Shown here: positions 30,836-40,167 of the stretch, one piece after another | How positions within the stretch are numbered: the stretch's first letter is position 1 | Layout: each line of letters starts with the position of its first letter | From: Notoacmeibacter sp. MSK16QG-6 | Lineage (GTDB): Bacteria > Pseudomonadota > Alphaproteobacteria > Rhizobiales > Rhizobiaceae | Length of the DNA: 64,000 nt | Direction: 5' to 3' | NCBI RefSeq assembly: GCF_024158145.1 | Contig: NZ_JAMYXM010000003.1 | Span: 1 to 64,000, forward strand | Notes under the pieces: model-generated | Databases searched by the model: none | What the model was told of the DNA's origin: nothing | What the model saw: only the letters and a program-made list of their open reading frames with translations | Position numbers and translations under genes: made by a program

Positions 30836-30863
30836 ACTATATGAGGCCGATAGCGCGCGTCAA
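30836..30863 (-). promoter_or_regulatory. Promoter of tRNA-Leu
   Basis: On the minus strand TTGACG (30858-30863), a 16-base spacer and TATAGT (30836-30841) lie 11 bases before the tRNA. The GC-rich discriminator after the -10 is typical of stable-RNA promoters. Confidence 0.75.
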
Positions 30864-30937
30864 CAGCCCTTGCCTGCTGGACAGGCCCGGATGGAAGAAA
30901 TAGGCAGAGGCGCGAAAAAGCCGCCACGGAAGAATCG

Positions 30938-31519
30938 ATGCTGCGCCGCCTTTATGACTGGACCATGGGCCTTGCCCGAACGCGTCACGCTGACAAGGCG
31001 CTGGCTGCTGTCAGCTTTGCTGAAAGCTCGATCTTTCCGATCCCACCGGACGCCCTTCTTATCCCGATGGTTCTGGCCCAGCGACATCGCTGGATCTATC
31101 TGGCTTTTGTCTGCACCGTATCCTCAATCGTCGGCGCCTTCGTCGGCTACGCGATCGGCGCATTGTTCATGGATGTGATCGGCGACCCGATCCTGCAATT
31201 CTATGGGAAGGCGGACAGTTTCGACGAGATCCAGGCGCTTTACAACGAGTGGGGTGGCTGGGGCGTTCTGTTCGCGGCGGTCACGCCATTTCCCTATAAG
31301 GTCCTGACTATCTTTTCCGGAGCGACAGGCCTCAATCTAGGGATCTTTGCACTCGTTTCGATTATCGGCCGTTCCGCGCGCTTTTTCCTCGTGGCCTGGC
31401 TGCTCGGGCGCTACGGCGAACCTATCCAAAGATTCATCGAACGCTGGTTGAATTGGCTATTCCTTGCCTTCATGATTCTTCTTATCGGCGGCTTTGTCTC
31501 GATCCGATACCTGTTTTAG
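30938..31519 (+). CDS. YqaA/DedA-type (VTT domain) inner-membrane protein
   Basis: Small membrane protein of the SNARE-associated/VTT group; the bacterial members affect membrane homeostasis, and the biochemical role of YqaA types is not defined. The 193 residues show the ESSIFPIPPDALLIPMVLA and FAAVTPFPYKVLTIFSGA signatures and about five hydrophobic helices. GGAAG lies before the ATG. The dsbB gene follows after 9 bases. Confidence 0.92.
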   Translation: MLRRLYDWTMGLARTRHADKALAAVSFAESSIFPIPPDALLIPMVLAQRHRWIYLAFVCTVSSIVGAFVGYAIGALFMDVIGDPILQFYGKADSFDEIQALYNEWGGWGVLFAAVTPFPYKVLTIFSGATGLNLGIFALVSIIGRSARFFLVAWLLGRYGEPIQRFIERWLNWLFLAFMILLIGGFVSIRYLF

Positions 31520-31528
31520 GACCGATCC

Positions 31529-32029
31529 ATGATCTCCAACCGCAACCTGGCGATTCTTACCGGCCTTGGCATGGCGCTCGCTGTCGGAACCGCGCTGGGC
31601 TTCGAGCATATTGGCGGCTACATCCCCTGCAAGCTCTGCCTGGAGCAGCGAACCGCTTATTATGTCGGCATACCCTTCATGATTGGCACCGCTATAGCCG
31701 CTTCGCACGGTACGCGTCCGCGGCTTGTCAAGACCATGTTCGCAGTCGGCGCACTTCTGATGATCTGGACGATGGCGATCGGCGTCTATCATTCCGGCGT
31801 GGAATGGGCGTGGTGGGCCGGGCCTGACGACTGCGCTGGCGCATCCAGTACGGTGAGTGAAGCGGGTAGCCTGCTCGATTCGCTTGGCCAGAGACCGCCT
31901 TCCTGCGACCGGGCAGCAGGCCGCTTTCTCGGCATTTCCTTTGCCGGATGGAATGTCGTTGCGGCGGCGATGCTGGCGGCACTCTGCCTCTACGGCGCAC
32001 TCCGCCGGCAACCGGCTCCCCGGCCTTAA
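31529..32029 (+). CDS. dsbB: Disulfide bond formation protein B (DsbB-like)
   Basis: Passes electrons from periplasmic thiol oxidase to quinones. The 166-residue protein has four transmembrane helices. The first catalytic pair is C34-K-L-C37 in the first periplasmic loop. The second pair is at about C101 and C126 in the second loop, further apart than in the E. coli protein. It is translated right behind the YqaA gene. Its last 4 bases overlap the HNH gene on the opposite strand. No dsbA is visible in this window. Confidence 0.9.
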   Translation: MISNRNLAILTGLGMALAVGTALGFEHIGGYIPCKLCLEQRTAYYVGIPFMIGTAIAASHGTRPRLVKTMFAVGALLMIWTMAIGVYHSGVEWAWWAGPDDCAGASSTVSEAGSLLDSLGQRPPSCDRAAGRFLGISFAGWNVVAAAMLAALCLYGALRRQPAPRP

Positions 32030-32583
32030 GGCTCCAGTTCGGTATCCCAATAGAGATAATCGAGCCAGCTTTCATGCAGATAGTTTGGCGGGAAGGCGCG
32101 CCCGCGCTCGTGAAGCTGGTGCGTCGTCGGCTGGAAAGGCGTCTGCCTTGGCCACATGCGGGCATGATCCGGCATAAGACCGCCCTTTTTCAGATTGCAC
32201 GGCGAGCATGCCGCGACGACGTTTTCCCAAGTCGTCTGTCCGCCGCAGCGGCGCGGCACCACATGATCGAAGGTAAGGTCGTGAAGGCTGCCGCAATACT
32301 GGCACTCAAACCGGTCGCGTAGAAACAGGTTGAAGCGTGTGAATGCCGGCCATGTCGCGGGTTTTACATAGCTCTTCAGACAGACCACGCTCGGCAGTTT
32401 CATCGACCGCGATGGCGACGACACGCTGTGGTCATATTCGGCAAGGATGGAAACCCGGTCCAGAAACACGGCCTTGATGGCATCCTGCCAGGACCAGATC
32501 GACAGGGGATAGTAGCTCAAAGGCCGGTAATCGGCATTGAGGACAAGCGCGGGAAGCGCTTCAGGACGCACATGCACCGTCAC
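32026..32583 (-). CDS. HNH endonuclease family protein
   Basis: The 185-residue protein has a typical HNH/zinc module: CQYCG (about 98), the FDHVVPRRCGG core and the ENVVAACSPCNLKKGG second half. It belongs to the common chromosomal HNH family that begins LVLNADYRPLSYYPLS. Such proteins are widespread in core genomes and are not necessarily phage-derived. The biological target is not known. Confidence 0.92.
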   Translation of the reverse strand: MTVHVRPEALPALVLNADYRPLSYYPLSIWSWQDAIKAVFLDRVSILAEYDHSVSSPSRSMKLPSVVCLKSYVKPATWPAFTRFNLFLRDRFECQYCGSLHDLTFDHVVPRRCGGQTTWENVVAACSPCNLKKGGLMPDHARMWPRQTPFQPTTHQLHERGRAFPPNYLHESWLDYLYWDTELEP

Positions 32584-32780
32584 AGCAGGCGGCTCCTTTC
32601 ATCTTCAGGCCCGGATGACAAAGCAGGGACCGAAAGGCGAACATCATTGATGTCCAGAGATAGTTAAGCGCCTAAATCCGCCGTTGTGAAGACGCTTCGG
32701 CATTGGCCCATCCCTGTTTATCCACTGCTTTCTCCACCGCCGATACACAGGCTCGGCAACAAATTCGTAACAGCGGGGCA

Positions 32781-33416
32781 TCAAACCGGTGCGCCTCCAC
32801 CGGCTTTTCGAACGCCATACCATGCCCACAGCAAACGAGCGGCCACACTGCGGTTTGGAGCCCACCGTTTGGCCAGCTCGGAGAGTGTTTTTTCGTCTGG
32901 CCGTGCGTCGAGGCCGAGCGCCTCGTGCGCAGCGGCCTGAAGCGCGAGGTCGCGTGAAGGAAAGATGTCGGGATGACCGGCCGCGAAAAGCAGCCAGCAC
33001 TCCGCTGTCCAGCGGCCAATCCCGGAGACAGGAGTCAGAGCCGCCACGGCCTCCTCAGCCGGCAGGCGCAGAACGCTATCGAGCGAAAGGCCATCGCGCT
33101 CGGCTTCGGCCACGGCGCGCAAAGTACGGATCTTGGGTCGCGACAGGCCCGCACCACGCAACATCTCGTCTGAGGCCGAAAGAAGCGCCGGGCCGGTTAG
33201 CGGATCGACCGCTTCCTTCAACCGTCTGAAAATCGTATCGGCTGCGGCTTTGGAGACCTGCTGCGCAACCACGATTGCCGCCAGGCCTGCATAGCCTCCC
33301 GCCATGCTTCGCGCCGGCAGCGGGCCGCACATTTCCGCGAGCGGCGTCAAATCAGGGTCTTGCTCAAGAAGGATGCCGAGCGACCGGGCGATCGCCGCTT
33401 CACTATCGAGAATCAT
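32781..33416 (-). CDS. DNA-3-methyladenine glycosylase II (AlkA-like, HhH-GPD)
   Basis: Removes alkylated purines in base-excision repair. The 211-residue protein has the helix-hairpin-helix (LTPVSGIGRWTAECWL, about 120-135) and the catalytic Asp in FPSRDLALQ (about 149). It lacks the iron-sulfur cysteines of EndoIII, as expected for AlkA types. ATG 33416 is used; GTG 33422 is an alternative. The 197-base gap before the HNH gene shows no gene. It is divergent from gluQRS with 59 bases between. Confidence 0.9.
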   Translation of the reverse strand: MILDSEAAIARSLGILLEQDPDLTPLAEMCGPLPARSMAGGYAGLAAIVVAQQVSKAAADTIFRRLKEAVDPLTGPALLSASDEMLRGAGLSRPKIRTLRAVAEAERDGLSLDSVLRLPAEEAVAALTPVSGIGRWTAECWLLFAAGHPDIFPSRDLALQAAAHEALGLDARPDEKTLSELAKRWAPNRSVAARLLWAWYGVRKAGGGAPV

Positions 33417-33475
33417 GCGCACACCACTTTCTTTTTGCGGCTTGGAAAACCGGTCGTCTGTGCTTAGCAAAGCCT

Positions 33476-34411
33476 ATGGTGAACGCGCCGCCAGACAAAC
33501 CCGTTTTTCGTTTCGCACCCTCCCCCAATGGCGCGCTGCATCTCGGTCATGCCCGTTCGGCCATACTGAACGACATCGCGGCCCGACAATCCGGCGGACG
33601 GCTCTTGCTCCGAATGGAAAACATCGATCTGGCGCGCTGTACGCCCGAACTGGAACACCGCATCAATGAGGATTTGGACTGGCTCGGCATCAAGTTTGAC
33701 GGCCCGGTCCGCCGGCAGTCCGACAACTTCGATTACTATCGGCGGGGACTATCGCGGCTGCGTGAGTTGGGTCTCGTTTATCCCTCCTTCACAACACGCG
33801 GCGAACTACGCCAGGTGGTCGCCATCGCAGAAAAGGAAGGTCGGTCTTGGCCGCGCGATCCGGATGGCGCACCTCATCCGCCCGCTTCCGAGAGAACACG
33901 TAGCGAAGAGGACTGGGCAACGCTGATGGCGACCGGCCGTTCCTATGCATGGCGTCTGGACATGGATGCCGCGCTCGAACGGCTCGGATCGGAGGAGATC
34001 ACATGGAACGAAAGCCGGACACTGCTTGACGAACCTTCCGTAGCGCGGTTCGAAGTCCGTCAGTGGGGCGATGTGGTACTGGCGCGGAAGGACACGCCGA
34101 CGAGCTATCATCTTGCCGTGGTCATGGACGACGCCATGCAGGCGGTCACACATATTGTTCGTGGCCGCGACCTTTATGCGGCGACCGCCATTCACCGTTT
34201 ACTCCAGCGATTGCTGGACCTGCCCGAGCCGGTCTACCACCACCACGCGCTGATTCTGGACGAAGAAGGTCGCAAACTCTCCAAAAGCGCCGGCAGTACC
34301 GCCCTGTCCACTCGACGGCTCTCCGGCCAAGGCGCCGGGAAAATCAAAACGCTGGCACTATCTGCCAGAGAAGCTGTAGCTGACTTTACCCTTCCGAAAA
34401 CATCCGGCTGA
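33476..34411 (+). CDS. gluQRS: Glutamyl-Q tRNA(Asp) synthetase
   Basis: Attaches glutamate to the queuosine of tRNA-Asp. The 311-residue protein is a truncated GluRS catalytic domain without an anticodon-binding domain. It has the HLGHA (HIGH-like) motif near residue 22, FAPSPNGALHLGHA, and the KLSKS motif near 270. ATG 33476 starts MVNAPPDK; the longer frame upstream overlaps the glycosylase. The C-terminal 26 bases overlap the convergent 98-residue membrane-protein gene. Confidence 0.94.
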   Translation: MVNAPPDKPVFRFAPSPNGALHLGHARSAILNDIAARQSGGRLLLRMENIDLARCTPELEHRINEDLDWLGIKFDGPVRRQSDNFDYYRRGLSRLRELGLVYPSFTTRGELRQVVAIAEKEGRSWPRDPDGAPHPPASERTRSEEDWATLMATGRSYAWRLDMDAALERLGSEEITWNESRTLLDEPSVARFEVRQWGDVVLARKDTPTSYHLAVVMDDAMQAVTHIVRGRDLYAATAIHRLLQRLLDLPEPVYHHHALILDEEGRKLSKSAGSTALSTRRLSGQGAGKIKTLALSAREAVADFTLPKTSG

Positions 34412-34682
34412 GGGCGGCCTTCACAATGACCATAAACATGACGAGACCGAATGCACCGCCAAAGCCGACAAAGATGATGGATGGCAGCGTATAGAAGCGA
34501 AGACCGAATTCCGGCAGCGCTTTGAGAATACCGAAAAAGCCGAACATTAAAACGGCGGTGTTGCCGAACGGACCGAATCCGTCTTCATCAAGCATATTGC
34601 TCAATGCAAAGCCCGATACGAGAAGGATACATGCAATGATCGTCGAGCCGATTATGATCGTCGGCATATCGATTGACGGCAT
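34386..34682 (-). CDS. Small membrane protein of unknown function (98 aa)
   Basis: Three hydrophobic segments (about 8-28, 40-60 and 68-90) separated by short polar loops, with a Gly/Phe-rich end (FVGFGGAFGLVMF). I do not recognise a named family. ATG 34682 has GGAG 8 bases upstream. The last 26 bases lie inside the gluQRS end on the other strand. Confidence 0.72.
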   Translation of the reverse strand: MPSIDMPTIIIGSTIIACILLVSGFALSNMLDEDGFGPFGNTAVLMFGFFGILKALPEFGLRFYTLPSIIFVGFGGAFGLVMFMVIVKAALSRMFSEG

Positions 34683-34788
34683 CGACGCTTCTCCAAACGA
34701 ATTGCACAAACCACAGAAGTCGAAACCATAACCTTGGCATATTGCCGTTTGCTTAAAGAGAAGATTGCAATGCAACGGAACGACAATC

Positions 34789-35688
34789 ATGCGTTTTAGT
34801 GCGGCTTTCGTTCCGCTACTCTTTGTCGTCCTATGGTCGACAGGCTTCGTCAGCGCGCGATACGCCATGCCCTACGCCGAACCCTTTAGTTTCCTGGGTG
34901 TCCGGTTCGTCCTTTCGGCAGCAGCGCTGGGACTGATCGCCGCCTTCGTAAAAAGCTCGCGGCTCTCTTGGGCGCAAAAGCGTGATGCGATGATCGCCGG
35001 CATGCTTATGCATGGCGTCTATCTCGGCATGGTGTTCTGGGCGATCGACAACGGCATGCCCGCCGGCCTTTCCGCGCTCATCGTCGGCCTTCAACCTCTT
35101 CTGACCGCCTTCATGGCCGCCGCGACCCTCGGCGAGACGATCACGCGGCGTCAATGGACCGGGCTTGCCGTCGGCTTGGTTGGCGTGACGATGGTGCTTG
35201 GCCCGCGCATAGGCCAGATCGGTTCCGGCGTGAATTTCTGGACGGTCAGCGCCATCTGTCTGGCGGTTCTGACCATGAGCGCCGGCACCGTGCTGCAAAA
35301 GGGTCGACTGAAAGGCGCCAGCCCCGTCGCGAGCACGATCTGGCAATTCGTCGGGGCGGTCCTACTCACCGTACCGGTTGCTCTGTTGCTCGAGGATCAG
35401 ACCTTTACGCTGACTACGCCGCTGGTTCTCTCGATGGCATGGCTCGTGCTCGTCCTGTCGGTTGGCACGATCCTGCTGCTGATGTGGCTGATCGAGAAGG
35501 GGGCGGTCAGCGGCGTCGCCGCGCTTTTCTATCTGGTGCCCGCTTGTACAGCCATTCTCGCCTACATCCTGTTCGGAGAACCTTTATCGCCGATACAGAT
35601 CGCCGGCATGGCGATCACCGCCTTAGCCGTGGCGATGACCGATGGAAGGGCAAGCCGCCAGCCGCCCGTAGCGCCCGGTAGCGCATGA
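34789..35688 (+). CDS. EamA/DMT family transporter
   Basis: Ten-helix exporter of the drug/metabolite transporter superfamily; substrate unknown. The 299-residue protein has two EamA repeats (about 5-135 and 150-285), with VLWSTGFVSARYAMPYAEPF at the start of repeat one and the conserved FLVPACTAILAYILFGEPLS in repeat two. ATG 34789 is preceded by GGAA; a TTG at 34765 is less likely. Its final 74 bases overlap the YihY gene on the other strand. Confidence 0.93.
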   Translation: MRFSAAFVPLLFVVLWSTGFVSARYAMPYAEPFSFLGVRFVLSAAALGLIAAFVKSSRLSWAQKRDAMIAGMLMHGVYLGMVFWAIDNGMPAGLSALIVGLQPLLTAFMAAATLGETITRRQWTGLAVGLVGVTMVLGPRIGQIGSGVNFWTVSAICLAVLTMSAGTVLQKGRLKGASPVASTIWQFVGAVLLTVPVALLLEDQTFTLTTPLVLSMAWLVLVLSVGTILLLMWLIEKGAVSGVAALFYLVPACTAILAYILFGEPLSPIQIAGMAITALAVAMTDGRASRQPPVAPGSA

Positions 35689-36493
35689 TGGCGGCGTTCA
35701 ACTCGCCACCGATGATGAAGATGGCCGACACCATGTAGAGGAAGACCAACGCCACGATGATCGAGGCGAGACCGGCATAGGTCGTCGAATACTGGCCGAA
35801 ATTGTCCAGATAGGTGACGAAGCCCCACGATCCGACGACCCAGAAAAGGATCGTCAGCGCCATGCCTGGCAGAATATCGACAATGCGGCGCTTTCCTTCC
35901 GGCAGATAGATATGGCTCATGGCCAGTCCCACCAGCAGCACGATGATGGCGATGACAATCCGCAAGGCATCGAAGGCGAAGACCTCGGGCACGAGATCGG
36001 GCGCCCGGCTGAGCAGCACCGAATGAACGATCGGTGCGGCGACCAGCATGAGGCTGACGATCGTCAGGCAGATTGTCGCAAGCAGAACGAAGCCGAAGCT
36101 CTGCAGCCGCAATGAGATGAAAGACCGGCTTTCGACCTGCCGGTAGGCTCGATTGAGCGACGTACGAAGCGCTTCCACACCGTTTGAGGCGAAGAAAAGG
36201 GCCAGCAGCACACCGATGGTCAGCAGATCGCCACGCTCGCCGGAGAGAACGGCCTGCACTTCCTGCGTAACCGGTTCTGCGATGGTATTCGGCCATGTTT
36301 CGAACAAGAGCGGCACCGCATATTGCGCGAAGTAATCGGCGCCGAGAAAGCCAGCCAGCGAGGCGGCAAAAATAAGAAACGGAAAAATCGCCATCAGCGT
36401 GGACAGCGCCACATGGCTTGCAAAGGCCCAGCCATCGTCATTGTTGAAGTGGCTGATCGCGTCCCAGATCACGACGCGGAATGTGTGCCACAT
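35615..36493 (-). CDS. YihY/BrkB family inner-membrane protein
   Basis: Six-helix membrane protein formerly annotated as RNase BN or virulence factor BrkB; its true function is unsettled. The 292 residues start with the family hallmark FNNDDGWAFASHVALSTLMAIFPFL. The later INRAYR-like segment NRAYRQVESR and the VDILPGMALTILFW segment are present. The C-terminal 25 residues are encoded antisense to the EamA gene end. Confidence 0.92.
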   Translation of the reverse strand: MWHTFRVVIWDAISHFNNDDGWAFASHVALSTLMAIFPFLIFAASLAGFLGADYFAQYAVPLLFETWPNTIAEPVTQEVQAVLSGERGDLLTIGVLLALFFASNGVEALRTSLNRAYRQVESRSFISLRLQSFGFVLLATICLTIVSLMLVAAPIVHSVLLSRAPDLVPEVFAFDALRIVIAIIVLLVGLAMSHIYLPEGKRRIVDILPGMALTILFWVVGSWGFVTYLDNFGQYSTTYAGLASIIVALVFLYMVSAIFIIGGELNAAIMRYRALRAAGGLPFHRSSPRLRR

Positions 36494-36667
36494 AAATGGA
36501 TTCCCTTGCTGATCATGTCATACCATATGGAACGCCATGACGCGAAATCAGCACGAACGTCGTTTGCACCGCAAGAACGGCATGCGACCTTTTGCCGATT
36601 TACCGGCACAGGGATGAAATCTTCCGACGCCGTCCCACATTGCAGGCGGACAGTATAGGATAGATCG

Positions 36668-36862
36668 ATGGCCACCGTTTTTCAGATTGCTGCAATCATC
36701 GCCATGTTCGCCGTTGGGATCGTGCTTTTGCGCGGTCTGTGGAACATGATGCGCGCAGGCGACAGCAATACCAGCCAGAAACTGATGCAGATGCGTGTGT
36801 TTCTGCAATTCATCGCGATCGTGCTGATCGTCGGCGCTCTCTATTTCGCCCGCCCCGCCTGA
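36668..36862 (+). CDS. HIG1 domain (twin transmembrane) small protein
   Basis: The 64-residue protein has two transmembrane helices with a short loop containing LRGLWNMMRAG. HIG1 proteins in mitochondria stabilise respiratory supercomplexes, and a similar role in alphaproteobacterial cytochrome oxidase assembly is plausible but not shown. The cobalamin adenosyltransferase gene follows after 20 bases on the same strand. Confidence 0.9.
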   Translation: MATVFQIAAIIAMFAVGIVLLRGLWNMMRAGDSNTSQKLMQMRVFLQFIAIVLIVGALYFARPA

Positions 36863-36882
36863 AGTGCCGAAGGAAGGTTGAG

Positions 36883-37464
36883 ATGGTCCGGCTGAACAAG
36901 ATTTATACCAAGACCGGCGATGACGGCACGACCGGCCTTGGCTCCGGCGAACGCCGCAAGAAATTCGATGCGCGGGTCGAGGCCTACGGCACCGTTGACG
37001 AAGCGAATGCGGCCATCGGCCTGGCGCGGCTGCATACCGGTAGCGAGGCATCCGACATCGATAAGGTCTTGGCGCGCATTCAGAACGACCTCTTCGACCT
37101 TGGCGCGGATCTGTCAACGCCACCGACCGATAAAGAACTGGGCTATGAACCGCTCAGAATTGTCGCCAGCCAGATCGAACGGCTAGAAAATGATATCGAC
37201 GTTTTCAATGAACGCCTCGAACCGCTGAAGAGCTTCATCCTGCCGGCCGGTTCACCAGCGGCCACTATGCTTCATCTGGCGCGCACGGTGGTTCGCCGGG
37301 CAGAGCGGCTGGCGGTCGCCGCCAGGGATGAAGCTGGCGAAAATGTCAGCGATGAAGCGATCCGTTATCTGAACCGGCTTTCCGATTTTCTGTTCGTCGC
37401 CGCCCGCATCTGTAATGGTGACGGGCGGGACGACGTTCTCTGGGTTCCAGGCGCAAGCCGCTAG
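36883..37464 (+). CDS. Cob(I)alamin adenosyltransferase, PduO type
   Basis: Adds the adenosyl group from ATP to reduced cobalamin. The 193-residue protein has the N-terminal TKTGDDGTTGL ATP-binding motif, the YGTVDEANAAIG segment and the helical bundle ending RNRL-like YLNRLSDFLFVAAR. ATG 36883 has AGGAAGG upstream. No cobalamin riboswitch is visible. A rhomboid gene follows after 35 bases. Confidence 0.95.
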   Translation: MVRLNKIYTKTGDDGTTGLGSGERRKKFDARVEAYGTVDEANAAIGLARLHTGSEASDIDKVLARIQNDLFDLGADLSTPPTDKELGYEPLRIVASQIERLENDIDVFNERLEPLKSFILPAGSPAATMLHLARTVVRRAERLAVAARDEAGENVSDEAIRYLNRLSDFLFVAARICNGDGRDDVLWVPGASR

Positions 37465-37499
37465 TTCCTCACCTTCACAGCCGGTCAGGGGTCGTATCG

Positions 37500-38234
37500 A
37501 TGTTCATTCCGATTCACGACGCCAACGATCTCATCTACATCAAACGCCAATATGTGACGCTGTGTCTGATCGCTGCCAATGCCGCGATCTGGCTCGTGAC
37601 GGGAACCATGGGCGAGAGCGTCCTCGCCGCCTACGCCACGACGCTCGGTTTTACTCCGGCCTATGTTCAGGACGTGCTTCCCGACCCCGCTGGGCTTGGA
37701 ATCGTCGGCGAGACAGCGACATATCTGACCTACGCCTTTCTCCATGGCGACATCTTTCATCTTGGCGGCAACATGCTGTTTCTCTGGATCTTCGGCGACA
37801 ATGTCGAGGATGCGATGGGTCATTTTCGCTTCTTCGCATTCTATCTCTTATGCGCCATAGGCGCAGCGGCAGCACACGGTCTTTTCCTGCCGGCTTCACC
37901 CGCACCACTCATAGGTGCTTCAGGCGCGGTAGCGGGCGTCGTAGCCGCCTATTTCATTCTCCATCCGAGGGTCAAAATCTGGGCCTTGGTCTTCGCCAAG
38001 ATCCCCCTGCGTCTTCGGGCAAAATGGCTTCTGGGCGCCTGGATCGCGCTTCAAATAATCATGTTCTTCGCGCTTCCCGAAGATCAGGTGTCGTGGGCTG
38101 CGCATATTGGCGGCATCGTCACCGGCGCGCTTTTGGTATGGCCGTTCAAGCGAAAGGGTCAGCCCATACTGGATCGTCGGATCGAGCCGCCCGACGCCGC
38201 CATTTTGAAGGGCGACAACCTTCCGAAGCGGTGA
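37500..38234 (+). CDS. Rhomboid family intramembrane serine protease
   Basis: Cleaves transmembrane segments of other proteins. The 244-residue protein has six hydrophobic helices. The catalytic dyad is Ser141 in GASGAVAG and His202 in AAHIGG. The oxyanion-loop motif HGDIFHLGGNM is present. It begins directly with the IPIHDAND start typical of alphaproteobacterial rhomboids. Substrates are unknown. Confidence 0.95.
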   Translation: MFIPIHDANDLIYIKRQYVTLCLIAANAAIWLVTGTMGESVLAAYATTLGFTPAYVQDVLPDPAGLGIVGETATYLTYAFLHGDIFHLGGNMLFLWIFGDNVEDAMGHFRFFAFYLLCAIGAAAAHGLFLPASPAPLIGASGAVAGVVAAYFILHPRVKIWALVFAKIPLRLRAKWLLGAWIALQIIMFFALPEDQVSWAAHIGGIVTGALLVWPFKRKGQPILDRRIEPPDAAILKGDNLPKR

Positions 38235-38415
38235 AATTCATCGAGCCGCAAATCTTCTTTGACGTTTACGTCAAAATTTGCTTACTGGCCTTTCGACAGG
38301 CTTGCGGATAGGTCGAAGGCGGCAATTTCAACAGGCCGTATGCATGGATTTGTCGGAGCTTTGGCCCAAATAAGCGGCCAAGCCCGCATTATTTTGTACG
38401 AATTGGGAGAAGCTG

Positions 38416-39165
38416 ATGAAGATCCTGGTGCCCGTAAAGCGCGTGATCGATTACAATGTGAAGGTTCGCGTCAAATCGGACGGTTCGGGGGTAGAAACCG
38501 CCAACGTGAAGATGAGCATGAACCCCTTCGATGAAATCGCCGTCGAAGAGGCGATCCGTCTGAAGGAGGCCGGCACCGCAGAAGAGGTGGTCGCCGTTTC
38601 GATCGGGCCGGACAAGGCTCAGGAAACGCTGCGAACCGCTCTTGCGATGGGCGCGGATCGCGCGATTCTCGTCAAGACCGATGAAACAGTCGAACCGCTG
38701 ACTGTCGCCAAGATTCTGAAGGCGATTGTCGATGAGGAGAGCCCCAAGCTGGTCGTCCTCGGCAAGCAGGCGATCGATGACGACGCCAACCAGACCGGTC
38801 AGATGCTGGCCGCGCTTCTCGGCTGGGGTCAGGGCACCTTTGCCAATGAAGTGAAAATCGACGGCGAGAAAGCCGAAATCACCCGCGAGGTCGATGGCGG
38901 CCTGCAGACGGTGAGCCTGAATCTGCCGGCCATCGTCACGACGGACCTTCGTCTTAACGAGCCACGCTACGCTTCGCTTCCCAACATTATGAAAGCCAAG
39001 AAGAAGCCGCTCGACGCCAAAACGCCGGACGAGTACGGCGTCGAGGTTTCGTCCCGACTGAAAGTCCTGAAAACGGAAGAACCGCCCGAGCGGTCCGCTG
39101 GCGAGATACTCGAAAATGTCGACCAGCTTGTCGACAAGCTCAAAAACGAAGCCGGCGTGCTTTGA
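38416..39165 (+). CDS. etfB: Electron transfer flavoprotein subunit beta
   Basis: Part of the ETF that collects electrons from acyl-CoA dehydrogenases and hands them to ETF:quinone oxidoreductase. The 249-residue protein has the [16 protein letters not shown] start, the adenosine-binding region and the [12 protein letters not shown] segment. etfA follows 27 bases later in the same operon. The 181 bases before it hold no gene. Confidence 0.97.
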   Translation: MKILVPVKRVIDYNVKVRVKSDGSGVETANVKMSMNPFDEIAVEEAIRLKEAGTAEEVVAVSIGPDKAQETLRTALAMGADRAILVKTDETVEPLTVAKILKAIVDEESPKLVVLGKQAIDDDANQTGQMLAALLGWGQGTFANEVKIDGEKAEITREVDGGLQTVSLNLPAIVTTDLRLNEPRYASLPNIMKAKKKPLDAKTPDEYGVEVSSRLKVLKTEEPPERSAGEILENVDQLVDKLKNEAGVL

Positions 39166-39192
39166 TCGCGGACAAAACGGGAGACTACTGAC

Positions 39193-40122
39193 ATGGCACT
39201 TCTTCTTATTGCCGATCACGACAATGCGACCCTGTCCGACCAGACGGCCAAGGCGCTCACCGCTGCCAAGGAGATCGGTGGCGACATAGATATTCTTGTT
39301 GCCGGCAAGGGTGCGCAGCCTGCCGCCGACGCCGCTGCCAAGCTGGATGGCGTCCGAACGGTGTTGCTTGCTGAGAGCGACCAGCTGGAACATCAACTGG
39401 CCGAGCCGCTTGCCGCTCTCGTCGAGAACCTCGCAGGCGATTACGATTATCTTCTCGCGCCGTCGACAACGACGGGTAAGAACGTAATGCCACGCGTCGC
39501 CGCGCTGCTCGATGTGATGCAGATTTCCGACGTGATGAGCGTCGAAGGTGACGACACCTTCAAACGTCCGGTCTATGCCGGAAACGCGATCCAGACCGTT
39601 CAATCCTCCGACGCCAAAAAAGTGATGACCGTTCGCGGCGCGTCTTTCCAAGCCACAGGCGAAGGCGGTTCCGCTTCGGTCGAGACCATTGACGCTGTGG
39701 ATGGACCGGGCGTCTCCTCATTTGTTTCCGAAAAGATCGCCGAGAGCGACCGTCCGGAACTGACCTCCGCCAAGGTGATCCTGTCCGGCGGCCGGGCGCT
39801 CGGCAGCAAGGAGAAGTTCGACGAAATCATCCTGCCGCTCGCCGACAAGCTCAATGCAGCGGTCGGCGCATCGCGGGCGGCAGTCGATGCGGGATACGCG
39901 CCCAATGACTGGCAGGTCGGCCAGACGGGTAAGGTCGTTGCGCCCGAACTCTATATCGCAGCAGGCATTTCCGGCGCGATCCAGCATCTGGCGGGCATGA
40001 AGGACAGCCGCGTCATTGTCGCCATCAACAAGGACGAGGATGCGCCGATTTTCCAGGTCGCCGATTACGGTTTGGTAGGCGATCTATTCACGATCCTGCC
40101 CGAACTGCAGGAAAAGCTGTAA
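39193..40122 (+). CDS. etfA: Electron transfer flavoprotein subunit alpha
   Basis: Binds the FAD of the ETF dimer. The 309-residue protein has the C-terminal FAD site ([20 protein letters not shown], then [20 protein letters not shown]). It is downstream of etfB in one unit. It fits with the 3-hydroxyacyl-CoA dehydrogenase gene one position further on. Confidence 0.97.
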   Translation: MALLLIADHDNATLSDQTAKALTAAKEIGGDIDILVAGKGAQPAADAAAKLDGVRTVLLAESDQLEHQLAEPLAALVENLAGDYDYLLAPSTTTGKNVMPRVAALLDVMQISDVMSVEGDDTFKRPVYAGNAIQTVQSSDAKKVMTVRGASFQATGEGGSASVETIDAVDGPGVSSFVSEKIAESDRPELTSAKVILSGGRALGSKEKFDEIILPLADKLNAAVGASRAAVDAGYAPNDWQVGQTGKVVAPELYIAAGISGAIQHLAGMKDSRVIVAINKDEDAPIFQVADYGLVGDLFTILPELQEKL

Positions 40123-40167
40123 ATCGACCGAAGATATGGCTGCAAATCAGCTGAACATCTTGCAGCG

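Noticed and set aside
38389-39651. 420-codon minus-strand frame opposite etfBA
   Set aside because: It spans both etf genes and their gap, with no start signal; it is an antisense shadow.
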